Shown here piece after piece: positions 24,616-35,094 of a DNA stretch of 45,394 nucleotides. Positions within the stretch are counted from its first letter, which is position 1. Each line of letters begins with the position of its first letter. A model generated the notes under the pieces. The model saw only the letters and a list, made by a program, of their open reading frames with translations, was not told the DNA's origin and did not search any database. The stretch is taken from contig JAAYMC010000015.1 in NCBI GenBank assembly GCA_012521555.1, positions 1 to 45,394 of the forward strand, given 5' to 3'. The stretch is from Clostridiales bacterium (lineage in GTDB: Bacteria > Bacillota > Clostridia > Oscillospirales > Oscillospiraceae). Made by a program: the position numbers and the translations under genes.

Positions 24616-24625
24616 AGCGTATTAT
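24597..24625 (+). promoter_or_regulatory. Sigma-A promoter of dnaJ-clpB
   Basis: TTGACC at 24597-24602, a 17-bp spacer and TATTAT at 24620-24625, 55 bp before the dnaJ start. Confidence 0.7.
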
Positions 24626-24679
24626 GGGTGAAGAAAAAACTGGGAAGGCAGGCTCATTCTCCGAAAAGGGGGTTTATGG

Positions 24680-25636
24680 GTGGAATTTAAGGACTATTAC
24701 GCCATTTTAGGCGTGGAGAAGACGGCGACCGAAGAGGAAATCAAGAAAAAGTACCGCAAGCTCGCGAAGAAATACCACCCCGACGCGCACCCCGGCGACA
24801 AAGCCAGCGAGGAGAAGTTCAAGGAAATCAGCGAAGCGTACGAGGTGCTCGGAGACAAGGAAAAGCGCGCAAAGTACGACCAGATCTACGAGGGCGTGAA
24901 AAGCGGGCGCTTTGGCGGGGCGGGCTTCGACCCGTCCGCCTTCTCCGGGTTTGCCTCCGGCCCGGGCGGGTTTACCTACACGTGGACGAGCGGCGACTTT
25001 GGCGACCTCGGCGGCTTTAGCGATTTCTTCAAGATGTTCTTCGGCGGCGGCCGCGGGTTTGGCTCAGGGTTTGACGACCTCTTTGGCGGCGGCATCAGCC
25101 GGCGGCGGGGGCAGGACATCGAGACGAAAGTGCAAATCGGCGTCCTGCAGGCTTACCGCGGCGGCGAGCAGACCATCACCGTCCAGACGCAGGGCGGCAC
25201 GAAGACGGTCAAGTTCAAAGTCCCGGCGGGCATCCAGCCGGGCGAGAAGATCAAGCTCTCGGGCCTTGGCGGCGCGGGAGTTGGCGGAGGCAGCCCGGGC
25301 GATTTGTATCTGGAGATTGAAATCGTGCCGGAAGGCGGCTTTTCGCTCAGCGGCCCCGACCTGGAGAAGACCATCGACGTCTTCCCGTGGCAGGCGGCGC
25401 TGGGGGATGAAGTGCTCGTGACGACGCCGAGCGAGAAGCTGAATGTCAAAATCCCGCCCGGGATTCAGTCCGGCGGGAAGCTGCGCGTCGCCGCCCGGGG
25501 CTACCCCGGAAAAAGCGGCAGGCGCGGGGCGCTCAGCCTCGTCGTGCGCATCGTCAATCCCACCAATTTAACAGACGAGATGAAAGACTTATACAAAAAG
25601 CTCTCGGAGGCCCACAAGCGGTCTAAGAGCAGATAA
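24680..25636 (+). CDS. DnaJ-type co-chaperone without zinc finger (CbpA-like)
   Basis: A 318-residue J-domain protein that stimulates DnaK-type chaperones. The J domain is at residues 1-68 with the HPD motif in KKYHPDAHP, followed by a Gly/Phe-rich linker (about 76-150) and a two-part C-terminal substrate-binding domain. The four CxxCxGxG zinc motifs of DnaJ are absent, which makes it a class B (CbpA) protein. It starts at GTG 24680 after GGGGG. It is followed 21 bp later by clpB, a pairing that suits joint disaggregation of proteins under heat stress. dnaK and grpE are not in the window. Confidence 0.93.
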   Translation: MEFKDYYAILGVEKTATEEEIKKKYRKLAKKYHPDAHPGDKASEEKFKEISEAYEVLGDKEKRAKYDQIYEGVKSGRFGGAGFDPSAFSGFASGPGGFTYTWTSGDFGDLGGFSDFFKMFFGGGRGFGSGFDDLFGGGISRRRGQDIETKVQIGVLQAYRGGEQTITVQTQGGTKTVKFKVPAGIQPGEKIKLSGLGGAGVGGGSPGDLYLEIEIVPEGGFSLSGPDLEKTIDVFPWQAALGDEVLVTTPSEKLNVKIPPGIQSGGKLRVAARGYPGKSGRRGALSLVVRIVNPTNLTDEMKDLYKKLSEAHKRSKSR

Positions 25637-25657
25637 GCGGCAAGGGAGGGAAACATA

Positions 25658-28246
<2,589 letters not shown>

Positions 28247-28250
28247 CTTT

Positions 28251-28277
28251 AAGCGGGCGGGAAACCCCGCCCGCTTA
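28251..28277 (+). terminator. Hairpin after clpB
   Basis: AAGCGGGCGGG/CCCGCCCGCTT forms a strong stem just after the clpB stop, but only ATGCATTT follows, so it is a weak terminator or a 3' stabiliser. Confidence 0.45.
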
Positions 28278-28294
28278 TGCATTTGAGGGCGCGG

Positions 28295-28323
28295 TTGCCA
28301 CGGCGGACGTTTTGTGATAAAGT
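28295..28323 (+). promoter_or_regulatory. Promoter of the CsoR-like gene
   Basis: TTGCCA at 28295-28300, a 17-bp spacer and TAAAGT at 28318-28323, 46 bp before the ATG. Confidence 0.5.
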
Positions 28324-28369
28324 AGGTTGAGCCTAAAGAGAAACGGCGCTTTAAAAGGGGGAGAGCATC

Positions 28370-28756
28370 ATGCCGCACGACGACATCCACGTCCATGAAG
28401 ACGGCTGCGTGCACGTCCATGAAGACGTCCACGCGCACGCCCATGAAGACGGCCATACCCATGAAGAAGAGCACGGCCATGACCACGGCCACGCCCACAC
28501 GCACACGCAGACGAAAGTGGTTCTCAACCGCCTCTCCCGCGCCATCGGGCACCTCGAATCCGTCAAACGCATGGTGGAGAGCGGGCGGGACTGCGCCGAA
28601 GTGCTCACGCAGCTGGCCGCCGTGCGCTCGGCTCTTGGCAGCACCGCGAAAATCATCCTGAAGGACCACATCGAGCACTGCATCGTCGACGCGGTGGAGA
28701 CAAACGATTTGAGCACTCTGGAAAAGCTCAACGACGCCATCAAGCGGTTTTTATAA
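28370..28756 (+). CDS. CsoR/RcnR-family metal-sensing repressor with His-rich N-terminal tail
   Basis: A 128-residue protein. Residues 47-128 form the DUF156 helical DNA-binding domain of the CsoR/RcnR/FrmR family. Its ligands C75, H100 and C104 keep the exact CsoR copper-site spacing (C-x24-H-x3-C). Residues 1-46 are an added tail with 16 histidines, built from H-x-H-E-D repeats and one Cys; this is much longer than the short N-terminus usual in the family. The ATG follows AAAAGGGGGAG. No metal exporter gene is next to it, so its target is unknown. Copper fits the ligand triad; nickel or another metal is possible given the tail and the Ni-enzyme genes nearby. Confidence 0.85.
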   Translation: MPHDDIHVHEDGCVHVHEDVHAHAHEDGHTHEEEHGHDHGHAHTHTQTKVVLNRLSRAIGHLESVKRMVESGRDCAEVLTQLAAVRSALGSTAKIILKDHIEHCIVDAVETNDLSTLEKLNDAIKRFL

Positions 28757-28770
28757 GAAAAGAAAGGCGA

Positions 28771-28806
28771 AAAACCGGCAAAGCTTAAAGCTTTGCCGGT
28801 TTTTGT
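28771..28806. terminator. Bidirectional intrinsic terminator
   Basis: A long stem AACCGGCAAAGC/GCTTTGCCGGTT at about 28773-28800 with T-runs on both strands ends the CsoR-like gene and the threonine aldolase gene. Confidence 0.85.
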
Positions 28807-28868
28807 TTTATCGGAAGAAACGGAGGAATAAGCTTGTCATGTATTTTCAGGGCAAACCATGCGCCGGT

Positions 28869-29903
28869 TTAAGCGCCCGCGCGGATGGCGGCGGCGAGGC
28901 TTTCCACCGCGGAAAACGGCGTGGCCCAGCTCGTGCAAAAGCGCACGGCCTGGCTGTCCTTTAAGTCCTGCCACAGGGAAAAGTCGAAATCCTGCGACAG
29001 GCGCGCCACAAGCGCGTTCGGCAAAATGGGAAACTGCTGGTTTGTCGGCGAGTCGACGAGGAATGGATACCCCGCCTCGCGGCACGCCTGGCGGATGGCC
29101 TGCGCCATGCGGTTGGCGTGTTCGGCGATGTCGAAGTACAGGTCGTCCTCAAACAGCGCCAGAAACTGAAGCCCCATCAGCCGCCCCTTTGCCATCAGGC
29201 CGCCGCGCTGCTTGACGATGCTGCGGAAATCCGCCTGCAGCGCGGGCGAGGGGATGACGAGCGCCTCGCCGAACAGGGCGCCGACCTTCGTGCCGCCGAT
29301 GAGGAAAACGTCCGTCAGCTGCGCAAGGTCCGGCAGGTCGACGTCGTTTTTCTCCGCGCGCAGGGCGTACGCAAGCCGCGCTCCGTCCACGTACAGGAAG
29401 AGGTTAAACTCGCGGCACACGGCGCTGATCTGTTCGAGCTCGCCGAGGGAGTAGACCGTCCCCAGCTCCGTCGGCTGAGAGATGTACACGAGTTTCGGCT
29501 GCACCGTGTGCTCCCGCACCGGGTCGCCCCGGTAGTCGAGCATGGCTTTGCGGATCTGCTCGGCTGAGAGCTTGCCGTCCTGTGACGGCAGCGCGAGGAC
29601 GCGGTGCCCCGTCGCCTCGATGGCACCGGCCTCGTGGGTGTTGACGTGGCCGGTTTGCGCCGACAGGACGCCCTGGTGCGGGCGCAGGCACGCGGCGGCG
29701 ACGGCGAGGTTTGCCATCGTCCCGCCCGGCACGAAGACGACGGCGGCGCCGCGGTTGCGGCAGCGCAGGCGGATGAGGTCCGCGGCGGCGCGGCAGTAGA
29801 CGTCCTCCCCGTAGGGGGCGGTCTGTTCGGCGTTCGTCTGAATAAGCTTTTCAAGAAGGCGCGGGTGCGCCCCTTCCAGGTAATCGCTGCTGAATCGATA
29901 CAA
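28869..29903 (-). CDS. Low-specificity threonine aldolase family protein
   Basis: A 344-residue fold-type I PLP enzyme of the beta-eliminating lyase/threonine aldolase family, which cleaves L-threonine or allo-threonine to glycine and acetaldehyde. Visible features: FVPGGTMANLAV near residue 57, NTHEAGAIEATGH near 88 for stacking on the PLP, YVDGARLAYAL near 170 with the PLP-ring Asp and Arg, and IGGTKVGA near 202 with the Schiff-base Lys. It starts with TTG after GAGGGG. It lies 20 bp after the LysR gene and is probably co-transcribed with it. Confidence 0.9.
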   Translation of the reverse strand: MYRFSSDYLEGAHPRLLEKLIQTNAEQTAPYGEDVYCRAAADLIRLRCRNRGAAVVFVPGGTMANLAVAAACLRPHQGVLSAQTGHVNTHEAGAIEATGHRVLALPSQDGKLSAEQIRKAMLDYRGDPVREHTVQPKLVYISQPTELGTVYSLGELEQISAVCREFNLFLYVDGARLAYALRAEKNDVDLPDLAQLTDVFLIGGTKVGALFGEALVIPSPALQADFRSIVKQRGGLMAKGRLMGLQFLALFEDDLYFDIAEHANRMAQAIRQACREAGYPFLVDSPTNQQFPILPNALVARLSQDFDFSLWQDLKDSQAVRFCTSWATPFSAVESLAAAIRAGA

Positions 29904-29923
29904 TTACGGCCCCTCCGAAATCG

Positions 29924-30850
29924 TTATGAATTGACGGGTGTGTCTTCCTCTTCGGAGTCGGGCAGCATATCGACGAAGTTCTTTACTTCGCGGCTGATTT
30001 TGCCGGTGCGCCACGCGACGCACACATAAGGCGACGCCGAAAGGGGAAAGGGGATGAAGACGATGCTGTCGGCCGCGTTGAACGGCTCGAAGGTCGACGT
30101 GATGGCAAAGCCCTTCCCGAGGTATATCGCGTGCAAGAGCGACAGGAAATTCGGCATGAGCTCGACCTGGGGCATAAACCCGCATTTCCGGCACCACGAC
30201 CGGATCGCCTCAATGTCCGACTGCTCGTCGTTCATCGTGGGGACGGCAAAGCAGGTCAGGCCGTCGAGCATGGACAGCTCAAGCGGCTGGCACTGCGCGA
30301 CGGGGTGCTTGGCGGACAGGGCGATGAACGTTTTCATCGGATTGATGCGCTTGATCGAGATATCCGGCATGTCCCGCACGCAGAAATCCTCCGTGACGAC
30401 GATGTCGGCGTTGCCGAACTCAAGCGCCTGGCGCAGCTCCTTGATGTCGTGCAGCACCTCGTGCATCTTCACGTCGGGGTACCTTTTCTTGTATTTCTCG
30501 ACAGTTTCCCTAACCGGATCGAAGTCCTTGGAGTAGAAATACGTGCTGGTATAGACGATTCTCAGGTACTTCAGCGGCATGGACGCGTTGTGCTGCGCGA
30601 TGCGGATGCACTGGACCATCGACTTGTAAATCGGCTCGAGGACGGAGTAGAGATACTCCCCGTCGCTCGTGAGGATCATGCCCTGGTTGCTGCGGATGAA
30701 GAGCTTCATGCCGACGCCGTCCTCAAAGCGCTTGAGCGTCTTGCTCAGGGCCGGCTGAGAAGTGTAGAGAATTTCTCCGGCTTTTGAGAGATTTAAGCTC
30801 TTGGCGACGGTCAGGAAAGCCTCGATCTGCTGGAACGTAATGTTGTACAC
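29924..30850 (-). CDS. LysR family transcriptional regulator
   Basis: A 308-residue LysR-type regulator. The winged HTH is at residues 1-65 (FLTVAKSLNLSKAGEILYTSQPALSKTL), followed by an effector-binding domain of two Rossmann-like lobes. It starts with GTG after a GAGGGGG site. It is divergent from the ABC importer operon and in the same unit as threonine aldolase, so it may control either or both. A dyad, TTGTG-N7-CACAA, at 30876-30892 just upstream has the T-N11-A layout of LysR sites. Confidence 0.93.
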   Translation of the reverse strand: MYNITFQQIEAFLTVAKSLNLSKAGEILYTSQPALSKTLKRFEDGVGMKLFIRSNQGMILTSDGEYLYSVLEPIYKSMVQCIRIAQHNASMPLKYLRIVYTSTYFYSKDFDPVRETVEKYKKRYPDVKMHEVLHDIKELRQALEFGNADIVVTEDFCVRDMPDISIKRINPMKTFIALSAKHPVAQCQPLELSMLDGLTCFAVPTMNDEQSDIEAIRSWCRKCGFMPQVELMPNFLSLLHAIYLGKGFAITSTFEPFNAADSIVFIPFPLSASPYVCVAWRTGKISREVKNFVDMLPDSEEEDTPVNS

Positions 30851-31183
30851 GTTGTTATAACCCCCTCAATGGGCGTTGTGAAATATACACAAAAAAGGGG
30901 TGAAAAACTACATGTTTTCTGGGTGGTTAACTATGCCAAATATCATGTTGCCATTCCGTTAAGGTTATTGTAACATATTTTTTTCGATTGTACAATTGCA
31001 AAATTATATATTATAAACAAAATAAGCTGGTTTTCAGAAAGGGTACGGCTTTCGAGGTTCCCGGCCGATTTTCGCCAGGAAATTCCAAAGGAGTCTCGAA
31101 TTGCCAAGGCGCTTGTGAGTAACCGGCTCATGCGTCCCCCGGGGACGCGTGGGGGTTGAAAAGCAATAATCGGAGGGGATCAG
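30851..31183. other. Divergent control region LysR / ABC importer
   Basis: A 333-bp stretch with no gene. The left half is AT-rich around 30960-31020 with possible promoters for both directions. The right half, about 160 bp, would be the untranslated leader of the importer operon and contains a GCGTCCCC/GGGGACGC hairpin near 31134-31150. No known riboswitch is recognised. Confidence 0.5.
30876..30892. promoter_or_regulatory. LysR-type operator candidate
   Basis: TTGTGAAATATACACAA, an inverted repeat with 5-bp arms and 7-bp spacer and the T-N11-A pattern, 25 bp upstream of the LysR gene start. Confidence 0.5.
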
Positions 31184-32677
31184 ATGGAACAATACCTGGA
31201 ATTGAGCGGTATCAGCAAAGCTTTCCCCGGCGTTCAGGCCCTCAAAGACGTCGGCTTTAGAGCGACCGGCGGCAAAGTTCTGGCACTGCTCGGCGAAAAC
31301 GGAGCGGGCAAGAGCACGCTGCTTAAGATTCTAAGCGGCGACATCAAGCCCGACGAAGGCAAAATCGTTCTCAATGGCAGGGAACTTTCGTTCCGCTCGC
31401 CGCATGACGCTCTGAAGTCGGGCATCAGCGTCATCTATCAGGAGCGCCAGCTGATGTCGGCCATGAGCGTCATGGAAAACATCTTCGCAGGCGACATACC
31501 GGTTAAAAACGGCATTGTCGACTACAAGACGCTCAAACGGGAAACGAAAAAGATTATCGATCAGTTTGGCCTTCCGATCGACCCGGAGACGCCCGTCATG
31601 TTCCTGTCGATCGCCCACCAGCAGATGGTGGAGATCATGAAGGCCTACCGGAGAGACTCTCTCGTCATCGCGTTCGACGAGCCGACGGCTCCTCTGACGG
31701 ATACGGAAATCGAGATTCTCTTCAACCTCATCAGGCGGCTCAAAGAACAGGGAAAGATCATTCTCTATGTCTCCCACCGCTTAAAGGAGATCTTCGAAGT
31801 CACGGACGAAATCGTCGTCCTAAAGGACGGCCGTTTCGTCACCCATGTCAACACGGCCGAGACGAACGAGCAGGACCTCATCAAGTACATGGTCGGCCGC
31901 GACATCGGCGATACATACGCCAATCTCTCCCGCAACGACAAATACGGGGACGTGCTGCTCGAGGTGAACAACCTCACGACGTACGCCGTCCACGACGTGA
32001 GCTTCTCGCTGCGCAAGGGCGAGGTTCTCGGCTTTGCCGGCCTCGTCGGCGCGGGGCGCACGGAAGTCATGCGCGCCATCTTCGGCGCCGACCCGATTAT
32101 CTCCGGCGAGATTAAGCTCGAGGGCAAAAAGGTCGAGTTCAAAACGCCGAAGGACGCCATTGACGCCGGCATCGCCCTGTGCCCTGAAGACCGCAAGGAA
32201 CAGGGGCTTGTGCTGTGGCGCTCGATTGAGGACAACATCATCATGCCGTTCCTCGACAAGGTCCGCAAGTGGCCGTTCCTTGACTTCAAGAAGAGCGAAA
32301 GGGTCACCATCGAAGCGATCAAGAAGTACGACATCAAGACCCCCACAATCGACAAGATCGTTGTCGAGCTGTCCGGCGGCAACCAGCAGAAGGTCATCCT
32401 CGGCCGCTGGACGTCCAGCCTCGTCAACACGAAGCTGCTCATTCTCGACGAGCCGACGAAGGGCATCGACGTTGGCACGAAGGCCGAAATCTATCAGATG
32501 GTGTGCGACCTGGCGAAGGAAGGCCTGGGCGTCATCTTCATTTCTTCGGAGCTGACGGAAGTTATCAACGTGGCCGACCGCATCATCGTCATGAAGGACG
32601 GCACCATCACCGGCGAGGTGCTGCGCGAGGAAGCCACGGAAGAAAAAGTCCTTGCTCTCGCCATGGCGTCCAATTAA
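31184..32677 (+). CDS. Sugar-type ABC importer, double ATP-binding protein (RbsA/MglA-like)
   Basis: A 497-residue ATPase made of two ABC domains, as in ribose, galactose and related CUT2-class importers. Domain 1 has Walker A GENGAGKST near residue 38, Q-loop region VIYQERQ and Walker B VIAFDEPTA. Its signature is LSIAHQQ rather than LSGGQ. Domain 2 has a degenerate Walker A (GLVGAGRTE), a normal signature LSGGNQQKV and Walker B LLILDEPTKG. This asymmetry is common in the family. Ribosome binding site GGAGGGG precedes the ATG. It is the first gene of the importer operon; the substrate is unknown. Confidence 0.94.
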   Translation: MEQYLELSGISKAFPGVQALKDVGFRATGGKVLALLGENGAGKSTLLKILSGDIKPDEGKIVLNGRELSFRSPHDALKSGISVIYQERQLMSAMSVMENIFAGDIPVKNGIVDYKTLKRETKKIIDQFGLPIDPETPVMFLSIAHQQMVEIMKAYRRDSLVIAFDEPTAPLTDTEIEILFNLIRRLKEQGKIILYVSHRLKEIFEVTDEIVVLKDGRFVTHVNTAETNEQDLIKYMVGRDIGDTYANLSRNDKYGDVLLEVNNLTTYAVHDVSFSLRKGEVLGFAGLVGAGRTEVMRAIFGADPIISGEIKLEGKKVEFKTPKDAIDAGIALCPEDRKEQGLVLWRSIEDNIIMPFLDKVRKWPFLDFKKSERVTIEAIKKYDIKTPTIDKIVVELSGGNQQKVILGRWTSSLVNTKLLILDEPTKGIDVGTKAEIYQMVCDLAKEGLGVIFISSELTEVINVADRIIVMKDGTITGEVLREEATEEKVLALAMASN

Positions 32678-32691
32678 GGGGGAGTGTGTAA

Positions 32692-33705
32692 ATGGATAAC
32701 TTCACAAGGATATCGACTTTTAAGAAAGCGATCCGGTCGAAGGCGTTCCCGCTTTTGATTTTGTTTGTTATCATGATCGTTCTGTTCACGGCGTTGGCCC
32801 CGCTCAACGACGCGAACTTTCTCACGACGCGCACGTTCATCAGCATTCTGCGCGACCTGTCCGTCCCGGGCTTCCTTGCCATCGGCGCGGGCTGCCTGAT
32901 GGTCTCCGGCGGCATCGACCTCTCCCAGGCGACCGTCGCCGCCATGACCGGCGTGACGATAGCGGTCAGCGTCGGCTGGTGGAACCTGCCGTGGTATGCT
33001 GCGGTTATTATCGCCCTGCTCATCGCGCTGTGTATCGGACTCGTAAACGCCATCCTCGTCAACGAGCTGAACATGATGCCGTTTATCGCCACAATGGCGA
33101 TGTCCACTGTGACGCGCGCGGTGATGATGCTCATCGCGACGGACCAGACCGGCCAGATGCAGGGCTCGATCAACTACAATAACCCGACCCTTACGCTCAT
33201 CGGCAACTATGAAATCGGCGGCTTCCTGCCGGCGACGATTATCGCCATGATTATCGCCTTCATCTTCTACGGGCTGCTCCTGTCGAAGACGAAGTTCGGC
33301 CGCTCCGTCTACCTCATCGGCGGCAACCCGATGGCGGCGCGGCTGGCCGGCATCAACTCCAAGAAAACTTCTTACATCCTGTTTATGAACTGCTCGCTTA
33401 TGGGCGGCCTCGCCGGGCTGATTTACACGTCCCGCGTCAAGCAGGGCAGCCTTTCGGCCATGGCCACAGACCAGTTTACGGGCTTGACGGCGGCCATCCT
33501 CGGCGGTATTTCGTTCGGCGGCGGCTCCGGCGGCATGGGCGGCGCGTTCATCGGCTTGCTCGTCATCAAGACCTTCAACAAGGGCATGACGATTATCGGG
33601 GCAAGCTCTTATGTGACGAACGTCCTCTCCGGCGCTCTGCTCCTCGCGGCGCTTTCGTTCGACTACTACAGCCAGAGAAGACAGCGCAAACGCATCGGCG
33701 CTTAG
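32692..33705 (+). CDS. ABC importer permease 1 (RbsC-like)
   Basis: A 337-residue membrane permease of the BPD_transp_2 family (RbsC/MglC/XylH type), with 8-10 hydrophobic segments. Family marks include LMVSGGIDLSQATVAAMTG, the loop LSKTKFGRSVYLIGGNPMAARLAGI that contacts the ATPase, and AAILGGISFGGGSGGMGGA near the C-terminus. It lies 14 bp after the ATPase gene with GGGGGAG before the ATG. It probably forms a heterodimer with the next gene product. Confidence 0.94.
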   Translation: MDNFTRISTFKKAIRSKAFPLLILFVIMIVLFTALAPLNDANFLTTRTFISILRDLSVPGFLAIGAGCLMVSGGIDLSQATVAAMTGVTIAVSVGWWNLPWYAAVIIALLIALCIGLVNAILVNELNMMPFIATMAMSTVTRAVMMLIATDQTGQMQGSINYNNPTLTLIGNYEIGGFLPATIIAMIIAFIFYGLLLSKTKFGRSVYLIGGNPMAARLAGINSKKTSYILFMNCSLMGGLAGLIYTSRVKQGSLSAMATDQFTGLTAAILGGISFGGGSGGMGGAFIGLLVIKTFNKGMTIIGASSYVTNVLSGALLLAALSFDYYSQRRQRKRIGA

Positions 33706-33735
33706 TCTGGCGGATGAGAAAGGGGAGTAGATTCA

Positions 33736-34761
33736 ATGTCAAGATTCAGAAAATTCACGCAATCGAAGTCCTTCCTTCTGATTGTGCTCACGCTCATTAT
33801 TCTGGCGATTGTCTTTATCGTCGAACCCGGAGCGTACAACAGGGGTAACGCCGCGCAGCTGATGGCGACTCTCAGTTACACGGGCGTTATGCTCTGCGGA
33901 ATCGCCATGCTCCTTATGAGCGGCGGTTTCGACTTCTCCACGAGTGCCCAGGCATCTGTCGCCATGTTGATATTTGCCGAACTTGTCCGCAGATTCCCGT
34001 CTGTTCCGTTCCCCATCTTCATGCTGTGCGCGCTTGTTTTCGGCGTCATCTCCGGAAGCATCAACGCCTTCTTTGCGGACGGCCTCGGGCTGATGCCCTT
34101 TATCTGCACAATCGGCATGTCATCCGTGTGGTCGGGCCTTGCGGCTCTCTACACGCGCGGCAGCACCATTCCGATCCGCAACGCGACGTTTAACAGCATA
34201 GCCGCGCAGTATGTGTTCGGCACGCCGATCCCGTGGACCTTCGTGTTCGCGCTCGTGCTCGTCCTCATTTACAGCGGCGTCGTTAAGTACACGCGCTTCG
34301 GCCGGAGCATCCTGATGTCCGGCGGCAACCCGACGGCCGCGCGTCTGGCCGGCCTCAATCCGAGGAAAATCCAGGCCATGCTGTTCATCAACAACGGTGT
34401 TCTGGCCGCCGTCGCCGGGCTGATCTGGGCCTCCCAGCAGAAGATGGGCAGCCCGACCGGCTTTTCGACGGCGGGCGCGGATATGACCTGCCTGACGGCG
34501 TCCATCCTCGGCGGCGTGTCCTTCATGGGCGGCGCCGGCGCGCTGGGCGGAGCCTTCCTGGGTATCATCCTCATCCAGGTTCTCGCCTACAGCCTGCAGG
34601 TGATGGGCCTGCCGAACTGGGTCATCACGCTCATCAACGGCTCCCTGCTTGTCATCGCGATCTCCATCGACACGTTCAACGTCAGGAGAAGGATGAAGAA
34701 GCTCGGCCTGAAGACCGCGAGCATGGGCGGCCCGAGAATGGGTATGCCTGGCATGAGATAA
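33736..34761 (+). CDS. ABC importer permease 2 (RbsC-like)
   Basis: A 341-residue permease of the same family as its upstream neighbour, with the same order of marks: LMSGGFDFSTSAQASVAML, YTRFGRSILMSGGNPTAARLAGL and ASILGGVSFMGGAGALGGAF. The two are clearly paralogous but divergent, so the channel is probably a heterodimer rather than the homodimer seen for RbsC. The C-terminal tail is basic and Met/Gly-rich (GGPRMGMPGMR). A normal ribosome binding site (AGGGGAG) precedes the ATG. Confidence 0.93.
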   Translation: MSRFRKFTQSKSFLLIVLTLIILAIVFIVEPGAYNRGNAAQLMATLSYTGVMLCGIAMLLMSGGFDFSTSAQASVAMLIFAELVRRFPSVPFPIFMLCALVFGVISGSINAFFADGLGLMPFICTIGMSSVWSGLAALYTRGSTIPIRNATFNSIAAQYVFGTPIPWTFVFALVLVLIYSGVVKYTRFGRSILMSGGNPTAARLAGLNPRKIQAMLFINNGVLAAVAGLIWASQQKMGSPTGFSTAGADMTCLTASILGGVSFMGGAGALGGAFLGIILIQVLAYSLQVMGLPNWVITLINGSLLVIAISIDTFNVRRRMKKLGLKTASMGGPRMGMPGMR

Positions 34762-35094
34762 GCCGCAAGCTTACCGGAATAACACAAAACATCAGACACA
34801 AAGACAAAGGCACCGGCTTAAATCTCTTCTCAGCCCGCGCGCAGGTGCCCGAGTCCTGCAAGGTTTACCCCCCGCTTGAGAGATAAGCTTAAAGCTCGAT
34901 TGTTTTCATCCCCCGGCATGAAAAAGGAGCGGCGCCGTTTGGGCGCCGCTCCTTTTTGTTTAGAGTGAAGGAAAATTGCGCAACCTAAAGCAGTGATAAA
35001 CAAGCGTTTCCGCGCGTCTTCGGGCGGCGGCGCAAAACGCGCGGTCCGGCGCCTGGAAAAATGCGCGGGAAAGAGCCTTTAAGGAGGATCATCA
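34762..35094 (+). other. Gap between permease and binding-protein genes
   Basis: A 333-bp interval without a gene. It contains a strong terminator at 34921-34957, so the binding-protein gene downstream most likely has its own promoter, though no clear one is seen. No riboswitch is recognised. Confidence 0.5.
34921..34957. terminator. Intrinsic terminator after the permease genes
   Basis: AAAAAGGAGCGGCGCC/GGCGCCGCTCCTTTTT, a 16-bp arm hairpin with a T-run. Confidence 0.9.

Larger units (their letters stand above)
24375..24679. other. Divergent AT-rich control region azlC / dnaJ
   Basis: A 305-bp intergenic stretch, unusually AT-rich for the window, carrying the dnaJ promoter and a long inverted repeat. 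No gene is seen in it. Confidence 0.6.

Noticed and set aside
24375-24679. CIRCE element before dnaJ
   Set aside because: The inverted repeat found does not match TTAGCACTC-N9-GAGTGCTAA in sequence or spacing.
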